Assembly (NCBI GenBank): GCA_039720395.1
Contig: CM077831.1
Coordinates: forward strand, 4,630,003 to 4,694,002
Length of the DNA stretch: 64,000 nt
Origin: Liquidambar formosana
Lineage: Eukaryota; Streptophyta; Magnoliopsida; Saxifragales; Altingiaceae
Direction: 5' to 3'
Positions 43,220 through 55,473 of this stretch are shown piece after piece. Position numbers and translations under genes: made by a program. Below the pieces are notes generated by a model. The model was not told where the DNA came from. It saw only the letters and a list, made by a program, of their open reading frames with translations, and searched no databases. Position 1 is the first letter of the stretch, and every line of letters starts with the position of its first letter.

Positions 43220-43891
43220 GTCTCTCCCTCTAACATAGGATAAATACTCAATTTTTCAGCCTAAGGGTCCATCCTAAGCTTCCATAATTATCTCAAAATC
43301 TTTACAATGTACACCCTTAATTAGTTCTCTTAACCAATTACCCTTGCGGGGGTCATGGGGAAGGGTACGTATTAAGGATGTAGGATGTAAAATTTCCTTT
43401 AATTACCCACTCAATCAACAAAGCATGGCAACACATCACAAACACGGCAGCATATCATCACAATAATGTGTGTGCATATAGGTGATCCAACGGTGTCCTA
43501 GAAGGTCCATTACATGCAATTCTTTCTTTTAAGAGGGTAGGCTAGGGTCCTCAACTTTGCTTGTACCAATCTTTATACCTAACCACATGTGACATCAGGA
43601 ATGTCGCGTGGGTCCAGCAGTATGTGATTGATCCATTTGATATACCCAAGGGTACTTGGCAAGAGAGGTTTGATAGCTTCGCCCAACACATGGAATCAGG
43701 AAAACCAAGGTCGAACTAGGCTATCAGTTGGCAAGGATACATCGAGGGACAGTCGAGTGATCATACAACAGTAGCGCACACAATGCAATAAATGAAAGCA
43801 CACAATCAAGCGGATGCAATGTGATTGATTTTAATTAACAATAAGAAATTAATTTAGCCCAATCAAATTAAATGATTCTAGCCCTCGATAT
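43220..43891 (-). other. 5' leader of element C
   Basis: Untranslated leader, similar in blocks to B's leader (23280-24069): the TGACATCAGGAATGTCGCG block and the GCACACAATGCAATAAATGA block near the PBS. No gene seen. Confidence 0.75.
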
Positions 43892-43908
43892 CCCCAGTGG
43901 AGTCGCCA
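43892..43908 (-). other. Primer binding site of element C
   Basis: TGGCGACTCCACTGGGG on the minus strand, identical to B and F, three bases from the LTR end. Confidence 0.85.
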
Positions 43909-43911
43909 AAC

Positions 43912-44773
43912 TGTGAACCCACGAAAAAGAAGCGCGGAGCCCACAAGGGTTTGGCAAAAATGATGATAATAGGTATGAAAGACAACAAACAAAAAGGAGT
44001 CGCCACCTCATTTTTTAGGGAAAAGAGGAAAACCATAAAAATGTTTTATTTCCAAAACCACATAACTCCATTAAAGTAAAAGCAAAGTCTTTGAAACCAG
44101 AAAATTGGATCCGGGGGCTAAGTTACGACGTGGGAAGGTTCTGGGCAAAGCCCATAGGCACCCACATCGCCCGAGTTGGTCTCTTAATTTAATTGGGCTA
44201 ACTTAAGATCTTTTCCACTCAAATATCATCATATATCATCACAAGGCAGCATGCATATCATATATCCCATCTAATCATCTCATACACAATCACTCAAATA
44301 AAACAAAACAGAAAAAAGAAGAAAAGAAAAGAAAAGCCTAGGATACTTGGATCCTAGAACGGACTTGAGCCTCACGAAGAGCGCCTACGTACCATGCAGC
44401 GAAATACATGGATCAAAGTCCACGTAGTTCGAAAAGAATAGGGTTACAACCTAATACAAACCTATGGTAAAAACCCTAGGTTTCCTTATTTGAAAGTACA
44501 TCGATTTAATCCAAAACTGAAAACTTCCATAAGAGGAAAACTTTGATAAAAACCAGAATTTATTATTGAAAGAAACCTTTGATAATTACTATAAGCTTGT
44601 ATTAAGAAGTAACCCTAGGAGGGAGAAGAGAAAAGATAGAAAAAGAAAGGTGAATTGGGGCACCTTCAAACCCTACTTACCTGAGCGCACAAGCTCCAAA
44701 CATTGGCTATTTCAGACCATAGCAGCCCTATTTGCAATAGGATAAGCATTGTACCTGTTTGCACCCTTACAAG
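43912..44773 (-). repeat. 5' LTR of element C, left part
   Basis: Starts TGTGAACCCACG. It shares with B's LTR the block at about 44335-44435 (GGACTTGAGCCTCACGAAGA, GCGCCTACGTACC, CCACGTAGTTCG) and the PBS-like 10-mer at 43996-44005. Copia D interrupts it after ACAAG. It continues at 54358. Confidence 0.9.
44769..44773. repeat. Target site duplication of copia D, left copy
   Basis: ACAAG; the partner copy is at 54353-54357. Confidence 0.95.
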
Positions 44774-46461
44774 TGTTGGGAATCTAACTAGGGAGGAAAA
44801 CTACAAAGGCGGAATTAAAATTTTCCTACGATTCCCAAACCCATGAATCCGATTATGCATAATACAAAAACATAAACCCTAACTACCAAGAGAGTTGGGA
44901 TTACTTACAGTTGATTACTGTCTTCTCCTTTATGCTCCAAGCTTTGTCTTCTCCTTTTTGCTCCAAGCTTTGTCTCCGGACAGCGGTGAATGAGCAGCCC
45001 AAGTGTGCTGCCTCCAACGGTATCCACACCTAGCTTGAGCTTGAAGTCCTTTCTTTCTTCTTCCTTGTTATTGCTAGAGGTGGAGAAGAGGGAGAGAGAG
45101 AGAGCCTCCCATGAATTTTGGCCAGCACTTGGAGGAGTAAATGTTATGATGTCCTCACATCATAAGAGGTATTAAATAGCCTCTATATAGGGCCGGCCCT
45201 AGGGGGGATTCCAAACCCTAGAGGGTTTTGTGTAATTACTCTTAATTGCACAATAACCCCTCTAATTTGTATCTTATACAACCTTGCCCCTTAAGAACAA
45301 TTCTTTTATTCACTTATGCCCTTTCTCTCATAGACATTCAAGCTCTCTTAGCATGATCAGTGTGTGACCCATTGGGTTCACATCATCAAGTAGTAGGAAC
45401 AGCACAAGTTGTGCACAATGGAACACTTTCCATTAAAGGTCTAATTGAAACTCCTTTCAATTCCCTAATTGATTATAACTCATTTATATCAATTAGGGCT
45501 TCTATTAACCATGAGTAACACCTAGCATATGGCTCATGGTGTGGTCCTTAATGAGGTGAATAGTCATTTACAAAGAACCCTTCTGTTATAGTTTACAGGT
45601 TACAATTCCATCCTTCCATCAACACAATGTCTCCAATTGAACTAATAGGACATGGAAGTCTGTCAAGTCCCTAGTTCAATTACTTTATACTCATTCATTA
45701 ATATCAACTCAATGATGAACTTATGGAAACTCCTTTCCATATTCATTCTACCATGGGCCCATGGATTTAATGAGTTATATTCAATGAATGCTGTATGAGA
45801 CATTCACTCTCTTTTTCTTGAGAGTGATGGATTCCTTGTTGATCACTCACATGCCTTCACACACATAGCAGTAGGGCCAATGAACACCCTTACAGACCCC
45901 TGAATAGGATCTGCACTTAGTGTTATCAAACTTCTAAAGCTACATGTATAAGACAACCATGGTGTCTCAGGTCTAAGGATTACTTGTACCACTATAACAA
46001 TGAGAAACTGATTGATAGGCAGGTTAAAACTCCATTCAGTTTATCTCATATCTTTGGTCACATTCAGTGTACCTATTCTTATAATAGGCACCCACTTGTT
46101 GGTTGTAGTGTCTCCACACAAATAGCTTGAGACTAGCTATCCTCCTATAGAGTCAACCTAACAAGTGCTAGTCCTATGATTCATTACTGTCCATCATAGT
46201 GAACCTTCAACTAGGAATGATTTAGGAGTTTAGTACAGAGATATATTTAGAGTCTCAAAATTACAACCCTTTGTAATTTCATATTCTCAACTCTAACTCC
46301 ATGGACATATTATGTAAATATAAATGATGCATATAAACATAATAGAATAAGCCCTTTTATTAAATCAATAGTAAATGTGACATATATAAATGAAATCAAT
46401 TGATTGTTCCTAATCCCTAAACAATCATCTCCATAATTGGCTCTAGGGCATAATCCTAACA
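44774..46461 (-). repeat. 3' LTR of copia D
   Basis: TGTTGGGAATC at the left end, ATCCTAACA at the right end (sense strand TGTTAGGATT...CCCAACA). Directly right of it on the sense strand is the polypurine tract AAGTGGGAGAT (46462-46472). Confidence 0.95.
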
Positions 46462-46704
46462 ATCTCCCACTTGCACTATAGCCAATCCACCATGTATCTC
46501 ATACTCATATCCTGTCGGTGGTGATCCAACACACTTGGGTCATAGCTTTAGTAAAGGGATCTTCTTTATTCTCCGTTCTTTTAAACTTTTATATGTATAT
46601 GTCATCTCTTCCAATGATCTCTCTAATCATTTGGAATTGTCGCTTAAAGTTTGGACTTTTGATGAGACCGTGGATCCTTGTCTTCAGCACTAGCCTTATT
46701 GCTG

Positions 46705-47340
46705 TCACAAAAGCAATAGTAAAGGCTTCTCAATGTCAGGAACCACTCCTAGTTCTGTAATGAACTTACTTATCCAAACATGCAGCAATGCACTCAAATT
46801 TACAGTTCCACCATTTAAGGCGAGAACATACCTCGATGTTGATCTCCTATCATCATCGTCAGATTGAAAATCTGTATCCGTTCCACAAACCATTTTAAGT
46901 TTCTTTCTCCATAGGCAAGGGATAGGTCCTTTAGTTCTTCTCAAGAACTTAAGGATAGCCTTGACTGCTTTCCAGTGTTCCTTATCTGGGTTTGCCTGAT
47001 ATCTGCTCGTAACATTTACAGCAAAACTGATATCTGGTCTTTTAGTTATAGACAACTTGATTCCATGTCTGACAGGAATTAGACCTCCTTTTGGAATCAT
47101 GCATTTTGAACACTTTCAAAATCTTGTCTATGTACTTCAATTGGGAGAGACTTAGCATCCTTTAAGATCTATCTCTATAGACCTCTATTCCTAGAATATA
47201 GGATGCTTCTTCCAAATCTTTTATGGAGAAACTTTGTGAAAAACTAATTTTTCACTGTTGACAACGTCTCTACATTATTCCCTAATAAGTAGAACGTCAT
47301 TTACTTATAGGACCAAAATATGATCGCACTCCCACTAACC
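46705..47340 (-). pseudogene. Copia D: C-terminal reverse transcriptase and RNase H remnant
   Basis: Frames read ITKRPDISFAVNVTSRYQ and then DFQSDDDDRRSTSRYVLALN, the usual copia RNase H region. Further upstream, degenerate pieces resemble the RT stretch after the YVDD motif. Stops and frame changes are frequent. The N-terminal RT is missing. Confidence 0.8.
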
Positions 47341-47847
47341 CTTTGTACAATCATGGTAAAATAATGGGTTCTGTCTCAACAGGGACAGGGGTTGCATCAA
47401 TGTCGGTTTGTGTCTCATTAGACAACTCTTTGAGTTCTATTTTCCTGTTGTTGCTGCCTTCTTGAATAAACTCTTTTTCAAGAAAGATTGCAAACATATA
47501 AACAAAACACCTTTTGTTCATCAGGATAATAGACTTAGTATCCTAAACTCTATTTAGGATAATCCACAAACCTACGTTCAAGTTATCTTGATTTCCAATT
47601 TGGTTACATCATGTGTCTCTACATATGCAGTGCAACCCCCATACCTTAACATGCTTAAGGTTTGGTGCTTCCCTTTCCATATCTCATATAGGTCCTAAGG
47701 GACATCTTTGGTTTGAACTCCGTTTCACAGGTACGTGGCAATTTCTAGGGCATATCCTAACAAGGATAATATTAGGTCGTTGTAACTTATCATGGACCTA
47801 ACCATATCCAATAAGGTTCTATTCCTCTTTTCTGACACACCATTAAG

Positions 47848-48108
47848 TTATGGTGTTCTAAGAGGTGTCCATTGTGATTGAATGCCCATTTGAACAAGTT
47901 GATCTGAAAATTGACCGGTTAAATATTTGCCTCCTTGATCCAATCGAAGAGCTTTAATACTTTTACCGATTTGTTTCTTTACTTCATATCTGAATTCTTT
48001 GAACCTTTCAAATATTTCAGACTTGTACTTCATTAAGTATACACACCCAAACCTAGAATGAATCATTGGTAAAGGTTGTAAAGTAAGAGAAACTTCTACA
48101 TACATCAT
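47848..48108 (-). pseudogene. Copia D: integrase core remnant
   Basis: Pieces such as GCVYLMKYKSEIFERFKEFR and IKALRLDQGGKYL correspond to the copia integrase core around its second aspartate. It is short, with no zinc finger before it. Confidence 0.75.
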
Positions 48109-48597
48109 TATGTATATCTTGTTCTCTTAGGTTTATTAGCATTCAATTTAGAACTATCATGCTCCATTGCAATTCATATTTGCAATAAAGTTTAGAAAAT
48201 AAAGGCCATCCACACAAACTCCAGAAATAATGAACTCTTCATTTAATAGAAAACATTTATTAAATCAAACTAAAACCTCGTTTAGATAAAACTGAAATAA
48301 AATTAATGTTTCTAATAACTTCTGGAATGTAAAGATAGCCAACTATTATTTCTAAACTACTCCATTAGGTAGAGTCAAGCAACAAGCCCCACAGCTAATG
48401 CAGCAACATTTGCTCCATTCCCTACTTGTAGGGTTAATCCGCCTTTACTCTGCCTTCTGCTTCCCACTAGATTCTGCATGGAATTCAAAATTCACATCAG
48501 AATTAAGTACCCAAGTGGAAGCAGAACTAACATTTAGTTTAGAGCATGATCCATACCTTTCAAAGGTTGGTTCTTTAGAGTATCCAGATACTCCCGG

Positions 48598-49080
48598 CAG
48601 TTACGTTTCCAGTGCCCATCCTTGCCGCAGTGAAAACAGGTTCCTTTGGCTTTGTTGTTACTTTCTTCTTCCTCTGGGTACTCTTACCCTTGCCTATACC
48701 TTGCCCTTAGGCTTGAGCTTAGACTTGGAAGTAGCAGCTTCATTAAATTCAAGCAAGAATTCTTTCCCATACAACTCTTGTATGTTGATAAAAATCTCGT
48801 AAGCACTTCCCATGGACTCGTGTTGCTTCTTAAGCTCGAGACTCATAAATACCATCATATAGCACTTTGCCATGAGATCGTCGTCCATGCGCTTCTGGTA
48901 AGCGTCTTTCTCTTGCTGAGTTGTAGCCTCAGCAGGAGCAATGGGAAGTGGATTATGAAGTGCATAGGTAAGATTCTTGGAATCCAAAACAATTTTTAGA
49001 TTCCTAAGCCAATCAAGACAATTTGGTCCAGTCAAACGGTTGGTGTCCAATAATTTGGATAACGGGTTGAGGTGAGCCAT
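48598..49080 (-). pseudogene. Copia D: gag with zinc knuckle, frameshifted
   Basis: It starts MAHLNPLSKLLDTNRLTGPN and runs through a copia gag region (NCLDWLRNLKIVLDSKNL, YQKRMDDDLMAKCYM) to 48694. After a frame change, a CCHC zinc knuckle (CFHCGKDGHWKRNC, 48598-48639) follows. The gag part is the best kept coding piece of D. Confidence 0.85.
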
Positions 49081-49734
49081 TCTAATGAACTACATATAAA
49101 AATTAAAATAGAGAATTAGATTTCATTTTTAATCCATAATGATCGGGTCTTTAATCATATGGTACCTCCCACTATTTTATCAAATTCCATACACCCTCTA
49201 ATGGAATTCGGGAATCTTATTCCTAATGGGGATTGGGGTCCCACTATGACCTAGAAGCCTCACATGTTAGTTTCTTGACTTCTAACCCACAGTAAGAAGA
49301 CAACTCTTTGTCTATTGCTTCATAAGCAAGTTCCAATCATTTTGCCTCTAGGGTACATATTCCTCACATGTTAGTTTCTTGGAATACTTCCCTAGTTAAG
49401 TTAAGCCCATCATTCACACAGGTATGTTTCACCAAATATATACCTCACATATTAGTTTCTTGGTATATACCAGCTTAGGCACCCCATGATATCTACATAT
49501 ATGATAGTTTCAAGTAATGTCTTTAATATGGGTAGCTCCTACATGTCTGCAGCCAGGTACCCACATTAAGGGACGTTAGATGATCCTATAATGATGGAAG
49601 GCAATGAAGAATCCATTCCCTAATGTATTCTCCATTTCCAACTTAATATTAAAAGAGAGGGGTTTTAAGGGTCTCATCAAATTAACTAATTCTAACATAC
49701 ATCTCATGCATTTAAATAAGAAATATATAACAAC

Positions 49735-49736
<2 letters not shown>

Positions 49737-49782
<46 letters not shown>
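49737..49782. repeat. TA microsatellite
   Basis: About 22 TA dinucleotides in a row inside the leader of copia D. Confidence 0.95.
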
Positions 49783-49784
<2 letters not shown>

Positions 49785-50689
49785 CCACTTATCGATATTA
49801 GTCCCTATAAGGTGACATATAATGATCTTTGGATTTGGAGCTATCACTATTAATCTCATTAAAAGCTCCCACTATGATGAATATGGACTTTAAGAGGATT
49901 CAATCCAAGCCAATGAATTGAATCCTAGGTCTAAGGTGGGTGTAGGTGATCGTAAAACATTCATTCAAAACATAGCATGCTCTCTTGAAAGTCTTCTCCA
50001 AGCTTTCAAGTCCTTCAATCTCTTCCATTAGCTTGATGGTCTCCACCATAGGCTTGTTAAGGTCCACCATGCTCCTTAGTGCGCTCTCGATTACATAACA
50101 TTTACATAATTTAAAGAAAGGGATACATAAGGGGAATGTGGGGTACATAAGAGAATGATAGAGAGAGAGAGAAGAAGAAGGTGGCATGCAAGCCCCAAAT
50201 AAATAATACATCACCAAAATTAACAACTCTTGAAAATTAATACAACCCATTCATAAGACGGCCAATCACAATTGGTTTAAGGGTATAGTCCATAATCATC
50301 ATCCATCCATAACCATACAATCATATTGCATAATAAAGGAAATAACTGTAAGCAATAAACATATGGGCATTCATGGTAACTCTATTGATTGGTTTTCATT
50401 AATCTCATTAATGTGTCCTAATCTTATTAGGATATGCATAATCTCCAGAATTAATTAAGTCTTAACAATTAAGACATTTAATTTCAATTAATCAAATCAA
50501 TTGAAACATTTAAAGTCCCCTAATTGAACACTAATATCAAATATTAGGGTTTCTTTAATTAAACAAAACAATTTTATTTAATTAAAATTTCCAGATTTTT
50601 ATTTATTCCTAAATTGTGTTTTAAACGATTTAAAACATTATAAAATTAATCACCATTAATTAAATAATCAATTTTGGAATTAAACAAAA

Positions 50690-51300
50690 TCATTTTATTA
50701 ATTAATTAGTGCATTAGGGTTTCCTAAAACCCTAAACCCTAAATGCATTAACTCTAAACCCTAAGTGTAACCCTAATACATTAAATGCCTTATGATTGGT
50801 CAATTGATGACCAATCATTTAAACCCTAGGTTTATACGGTATTAATGATTAGGATTAGGGTTTAATTAATGCCACCTAGGATATTAATTACTCCTAATTA
50901 ATATGCACTAATTAGGGTTTCTAAAACCCTAAACCTTAAACCTATTAAATGCCAATGATTAATTACTAAACCATTAATGATCATGATTGGTCATTAATGA
51001 CCAATCATTTAACCCTAGGTTAGACACATTAATTACTAGGTTTAGTTATTAATTAATGCACTAATAGAATTAGGGTTTAATTAATATGAATTAGGGTTTC
51101 CTAAACCCTAAACCCTAGACATCATAAATGCAATTAATTATACCCTAATGATTAATAACCATGATTGGTCAATTAATGACCAATCATTAAACACTTTAAT
51201 TATGGTAATTAATTGCTCAATTAGGGTTTTAATTAATGCCATTAATAGATTTAGGGTTTCATCATTAAATGGAATTAGGGTTTCCTAAGAAACCCTAAGG
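50690..51300. repeat. Interstitial telomere-like repeats
   Basis: Many CCCTAAA, AAACCCTAA and TTAGGGTTT motifs, some in direct tandem (near 50729-50748, 50923-50932, 51100-51117), mixed with ATTAATTA and TGACCAATCATT repeats. Too irregular for a real telomere. Confidence 0.7.
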
Positions 51301-52648
51301 CTGCCGCCACCTATAGTGGGCTGCCATGGCTAGGCAAGGCTGCCATGGCTTGGCCAGGCCATGGGAGGCCATGGCCAGCAAAGGGGGACTCAAGCCAGGG
51401 TGTGGGCCAAGCCCATGGACACATGTGGGGTGGTCAAGAGGGCTGTCTTCTTCAAAGAACATTAGGGTTTCAAGAACCCTTGCTGGCACCACCATGGGAG
51501 GACCTCCAAGGTCACAAAAGTTTCTAAAACTTAATCAATTCGACTCCACCAACAAAACCAGCTTTTGTATCATGTCCCTACATGAATTACTAAGCTAATT
51601 GAAGTGGTTTGGATGATCAAATCATCCCCAATTGTTCTAAACAATTCAAGAACAGTAGGCTGTCCAGAATTTGACAGCATACTGTCCATGATCACAAATT
51701 GATTTAAAACCCAGCAATATGATTAATTCAGGCTACCAAATTATTTTTCCTAGCATCCTACATGTCTTAGGAAACTAATAAAATTGGTTTCATGCAATTT
51801 GGAGTTCCCTAGCTCAAGATATGAACAAAACTCCATTGATGACTTTCTGCAGAAAAACAGCCTGCTGTGTTCTTCCAAGAAATCAAACTTTTTGATTCTT
51901 TATGCATCAAGACTCTTTTGAAACTTAAAGAAAATGATCTATACATCATATATCATCATCCTATAATGATTATTTATCAATTTTACAGAAGTTTCTGATC
52001 ATAACAGTAGCAAGAACCCTAGGGTTCTAAAACCCAGATTCAAACATGGTGGTCTTCTCCTTCTTCCTTCTGTTCTAGACTCATAATCCAATTATGATGC
52101 ATCCGAATGCTTGGGAACCCTTTCCTACCATGTCTAGAACATAACCCAAGTGGTGGCAACCATTGCCATGCCTTTGATCTCCATCAAAAACTCACAATTG
52201 TGGCTGTTACATCATTCCCGAGCAAAACTGTCTTCCCTGACAGCCTGTAGTAAAAAATTCATAACTTTCACTACAAAACTCGGATCGACGAACCGTTTGT
52301 TGGGTTGTAAAGCTGATTCAAAGATCTTTCTAACCATATATGGCTCGAAAATTTTGGAGAAGAACTCTGATTTCGGCATGCAAAACAAGATGACGATTTT
52401 TCATGACTATCATAAAAACTGTTCATCATCTTCTCCAAACTCAATCCCCATTCAACTTTTGAATAACCAGCAGCCCTAAAACTATTTTAGAAGAGGAGTA
52501 GAAGGAGAATTAACCTAGGGTTCATAAACCCTAGGTTTGGCCATGAGAGGGAAACCATTCTAATGCATGAACATAAATTCCAGATTTATTAACCAATCAA
52601 TTTACCATGAATTACAGCCCATATGCAGTTTGTATTAGGCATAACCAT

Positions 52649-52661
52649 GGCTCTGATACCA
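52649..52661 (-). other. Primer binding site of copia D
   Basis: TGGTATCAGAGCC on the minus strand, complementary to the 3' end of initiator tRNA-Met, one base from the LTR end. Confidence 0.95.
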
Positions 52662-52662
52662 C

Positions 52663-54352
52663 TGTTGGGAATCTAACTAGGGAGGAAAACTACAAAGGCG
52701 GAATTAAAATTTTCCTACGATTCCCAAACCCATGAATCCGATTATGCATAATACAAAAACATAAACCCTAACTACCAAGAGAGTTGGGATTACTTACAGT
52801 TGATTAATGACTTCTCCTTTATGCTCCAAGCTTTGTCTTCTCCTTTTTGCTCCAAGCTTTGTCTCCGGTCAGCGGTGAATGAGCAGCCCAAGTGTGCTGC
52901 CTCCAACGGTATCCACACCTAGCTTGAGCTTGAAGTCCTTTCCTTCTTCTTCCTTGTTATTGCTAGAGGTGGAGAAGAGGGAGAGAGAGAGAGAGCCTCC
53001 TATGAATTTTGGCCAGCACTTGGAGGAGTGAATGTTATGATGTCATCACATCATAAGAGGCATTAAATAGCCTCTATATAGGGCCGGCCCTAGGGGGGCT
53101 TCCAAACCCTAGAGGGTTTTGTGTAATTACTCTTAATTGCACAATAACCCCTCTAATTTGTATCTTATACAACCTTGCCCCTTAAGAACAATTCTTTTAT
53201 TCACTTATGCCCTTTCTCTCATAGACATTCAAGCTCTCTTAGCATGATCAGTGTGTGACCCATTGGGTTCACATCATCAAGTAGTAGGAACAGCACAAGT
53301 TGTGCACAATGGAACACTTTCCATTAAAGGTCTAATTGAAACTCCTTTCAATTCCCTAATTGATTATAACTCATTTATATCAATTAGGGCTTCTATTAAC
53401 CATGAGTAACACCTAGCATATGGCTCATGGTGTGGTCCTTAATGAGGTGAATAGTCATTTACAAAGAACCCTTCTGTTATAGTTTACAGGTTACAATTCC
53501 ATCCTTCCATCAACACAATGTCTCCAATTGAACTAATAGGACATGGAAGTCTGTCAAGTCCCTAGTTCAATTACTTTATACTCATTCATTAATATCAACT
53601 CAATGATGAACTTATGGAAACTCCTTTCCATATTCATTCTACCATGGGCCCATGGATTTAATGAGTTATATTCAATGAATGCTGTATGAGACATTCACTC
53701 TCTTTTTCTTGAGAGTGATGGATTCCTTGTTGATCACTCACATGCCTTCACACACATAGCAGTAGGGCCAATGAACACCCTTACAGACCCCTGAATAGGA
53801 TCTGCACTTAGTGTTATCAAACTTCTAAAGCTACATGTATAAGACAACCATGGTGTCTTAGGTCTAAGGATTACTTGTACCACTATAACAATGAGAAACT
53901 GATTGATAGGCAGGTTAAAACTCCATTCAGTTTATCTCATATCTTTGGTCACATTCAGTGTACCTATTCTTATAATAGGCACCCACTTGTTGGTTGTAGT
54001 GTCTCCACACAAATAGCTTGAGACTAGCTATCCTCCTATAGAGTCAACCTAACAAGTGCTAGTCCTATGATTCATTACTGTCCATCATAGTGAACCTTCA
54101 ACTAGGAATGATTTAGGAGTTTAGTACAGAGATATATTTAGAGTCTCAAAATTACAACCCTTTGTAATTTCATATTCTCAACTCTAACTCCATGGACATA
54201 TTATGTAAATATAAATGATGCATATAAACATAATAGAATAAGCCCTTTTATTAAATCAATAGTAAATGTGACATATATAAATGAAATCAATTGATTGTTC
54301 CTAATCCCTAAACAATCATCTCCATGATTGGCTCTAGGGCATAATCCTAACA
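52663..54352 (-). repeat. 5' LTR of copia D
   Basis: 1690 bp, nearly identical to 44774-46461. Sense-strand start TGTTAGGATTATGCCC. Confidence 0.95.
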
Positions 54353-54357
54353 ACAAG
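54353..54357. repeat. Target site duplication of copia D, right copy
   Basis: ACAAG, identical to 44769-44773. Confidence 0.95.
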
Positions 54358-55195
54358 TGCACAAAATCATGCAAAGAAAGCAATATGCAAATCTGGACAG
54401 AACCTTGACAAGGCCTAAAATCATTCATAATCATGCAAACAACAAGAATAATGAATAACTAAGGACTGTAACTCAATCCTACATGCATTGACCTAGCTAA
54501 CATGCATAGAAACCAAGAAATCCACTAATATGAATGCAAACCTAGCATGATTCAACTATATGCAGCATATATAGAATGACTATGATGAGAAATAACTCAC
54601 AAGACTAAGCTAAACATGCTGCATGAGACTTATGTGATTTTAGGGTTATCGAAACCCTAATCTCACAACTATGCATAAAAACCTACTAAATGACTCTAAG
54701 ACATGCTCAAATTATCATGAATATCATTCATATCATATATATTAACTAACAGGAGCATCAATTCATGATAATAATCACAGCAACTTAAACATGTGAACTA
54801 TGCATGATTTAAGAGGATAGAACGAATAAGGCTATCAAATCCTTAGTAAACCAGGGATTATCAAGCATATAAAGCCATAAACTATCCTAAAATCATTCAT
54901 ATAACATCACATAGACATTGAATTCTATCCATAAGAAGAGCAATTGCATGCACCACAACTATCCTAGAAGGAGAAGAAGAAAGAGAAGAAGGAGAAGCAG
55001 AAATTCATGTTCAGCATAAAAGGGATAGGCTTACCTCTTGTAGACTCTTCCTTGACTTCAAACCTCTTGTTTCCTTACTTGCTTGGGGTTGAAGAGCCTC
55101 CTCTTGAAGTCCTTCTAGCTCTCCAAACTCGTAGCTCCCTCTCTCTCTAAGTGTAAAGTGCAATTAACCTCCCCCTATGTGCTGAATATCATGTC

Positions 55196-55205
55196 CTTTA
55201 TATAG
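55196..55205 (-). promoter_or_regulatory. TATA box in the LTR of C
   Basis: CTATATAAAG on the minus strand, 187 bp downstream (in element sense) of the palindromic module. Confidence 0.65.
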
Positions 55206-55391
55206 AGAACTGACCCCCTAAACCAATGGTTAGGATTAATTCATTAAATAATGATCCTAGGGCTATTAGAGACTCTCTTGGTGCTCAATTAACTCAAACC
55301 TACACACTCCTAGGCTCAGACAAGTTGTTTTGGCGGAGGAAACCGTCAAAAGAGGGAAAGAAGAGTCAGAGTTCGAGTTGAGGACGGACTC

Positions 55392-55473
55392 TCTCGGGTG
55401 ACCAACTAGGCCTGGACGGTTAGCCGTCTGGGCTTGGACGGCTGACCGTCTAGCCCTGGACGGTTACCCGAGG
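55392..55473. promoter_or_regulatory. Palindromic module in the LTR of C
   Basis: TCTCGGGTGACC, then GGACGGTTAGCCGTC and GGACGGCTGACCGTC, then GGACGGTTACCCGAGG (55458-55473). The closing 16 bases are identical to those of modules C1 and C2, and GACGGCTGACCGTC is identical to C1. It is the only one of the three LTR families whose LTR carries the same module as the cargo genes. Confidence 0.75.

Larger units (their letters stand above)
49081..52648 (-). other. Long non-coding leader of copia D
   Basis: 3.6 kb between PBS and gag without a convincing gene. It holds a TA microsatellite (49737-49782), a stretch rich in telomere-like CCCTAAA/TTTAGGG motifs (about 50690-51300) and a GC-richer patch with GCCATGGC palindromes (about 51300-51430). 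Confidence 0.75.
44774..54352 (-). mobile_element. Element D, Ty1/copia retrotransposon, deleted inside, in C's 5' LTR
   Basis: 9.6 kb with LTRs of 1688 and 1690 bp, 5-bp duplication ACAAG, a PBS for initiator tRNA-Met and a polypurine tract. The LTRs differ at about 11 positions plus one 2-bp step by my count, so it is young. The coding region (46462-49080) keeps only remnants of gag, integrase, RT and RNase H. A 3.6-kb non-coding leader follows up to the PBS. Such a copy cannot encode its own enzymes. Confidence 0.93.

Noticed and set aside
49576..49788. Minus-strand frame starting with a tyrosine/isoleucine repeat
   Set aside because: It is a reading of the TA microsatellite.
50690..51300. 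A true or ancient telomere
   Set aside because: Motifs are irregular and lie within the leader of a copia element with intact ends and target duplication.
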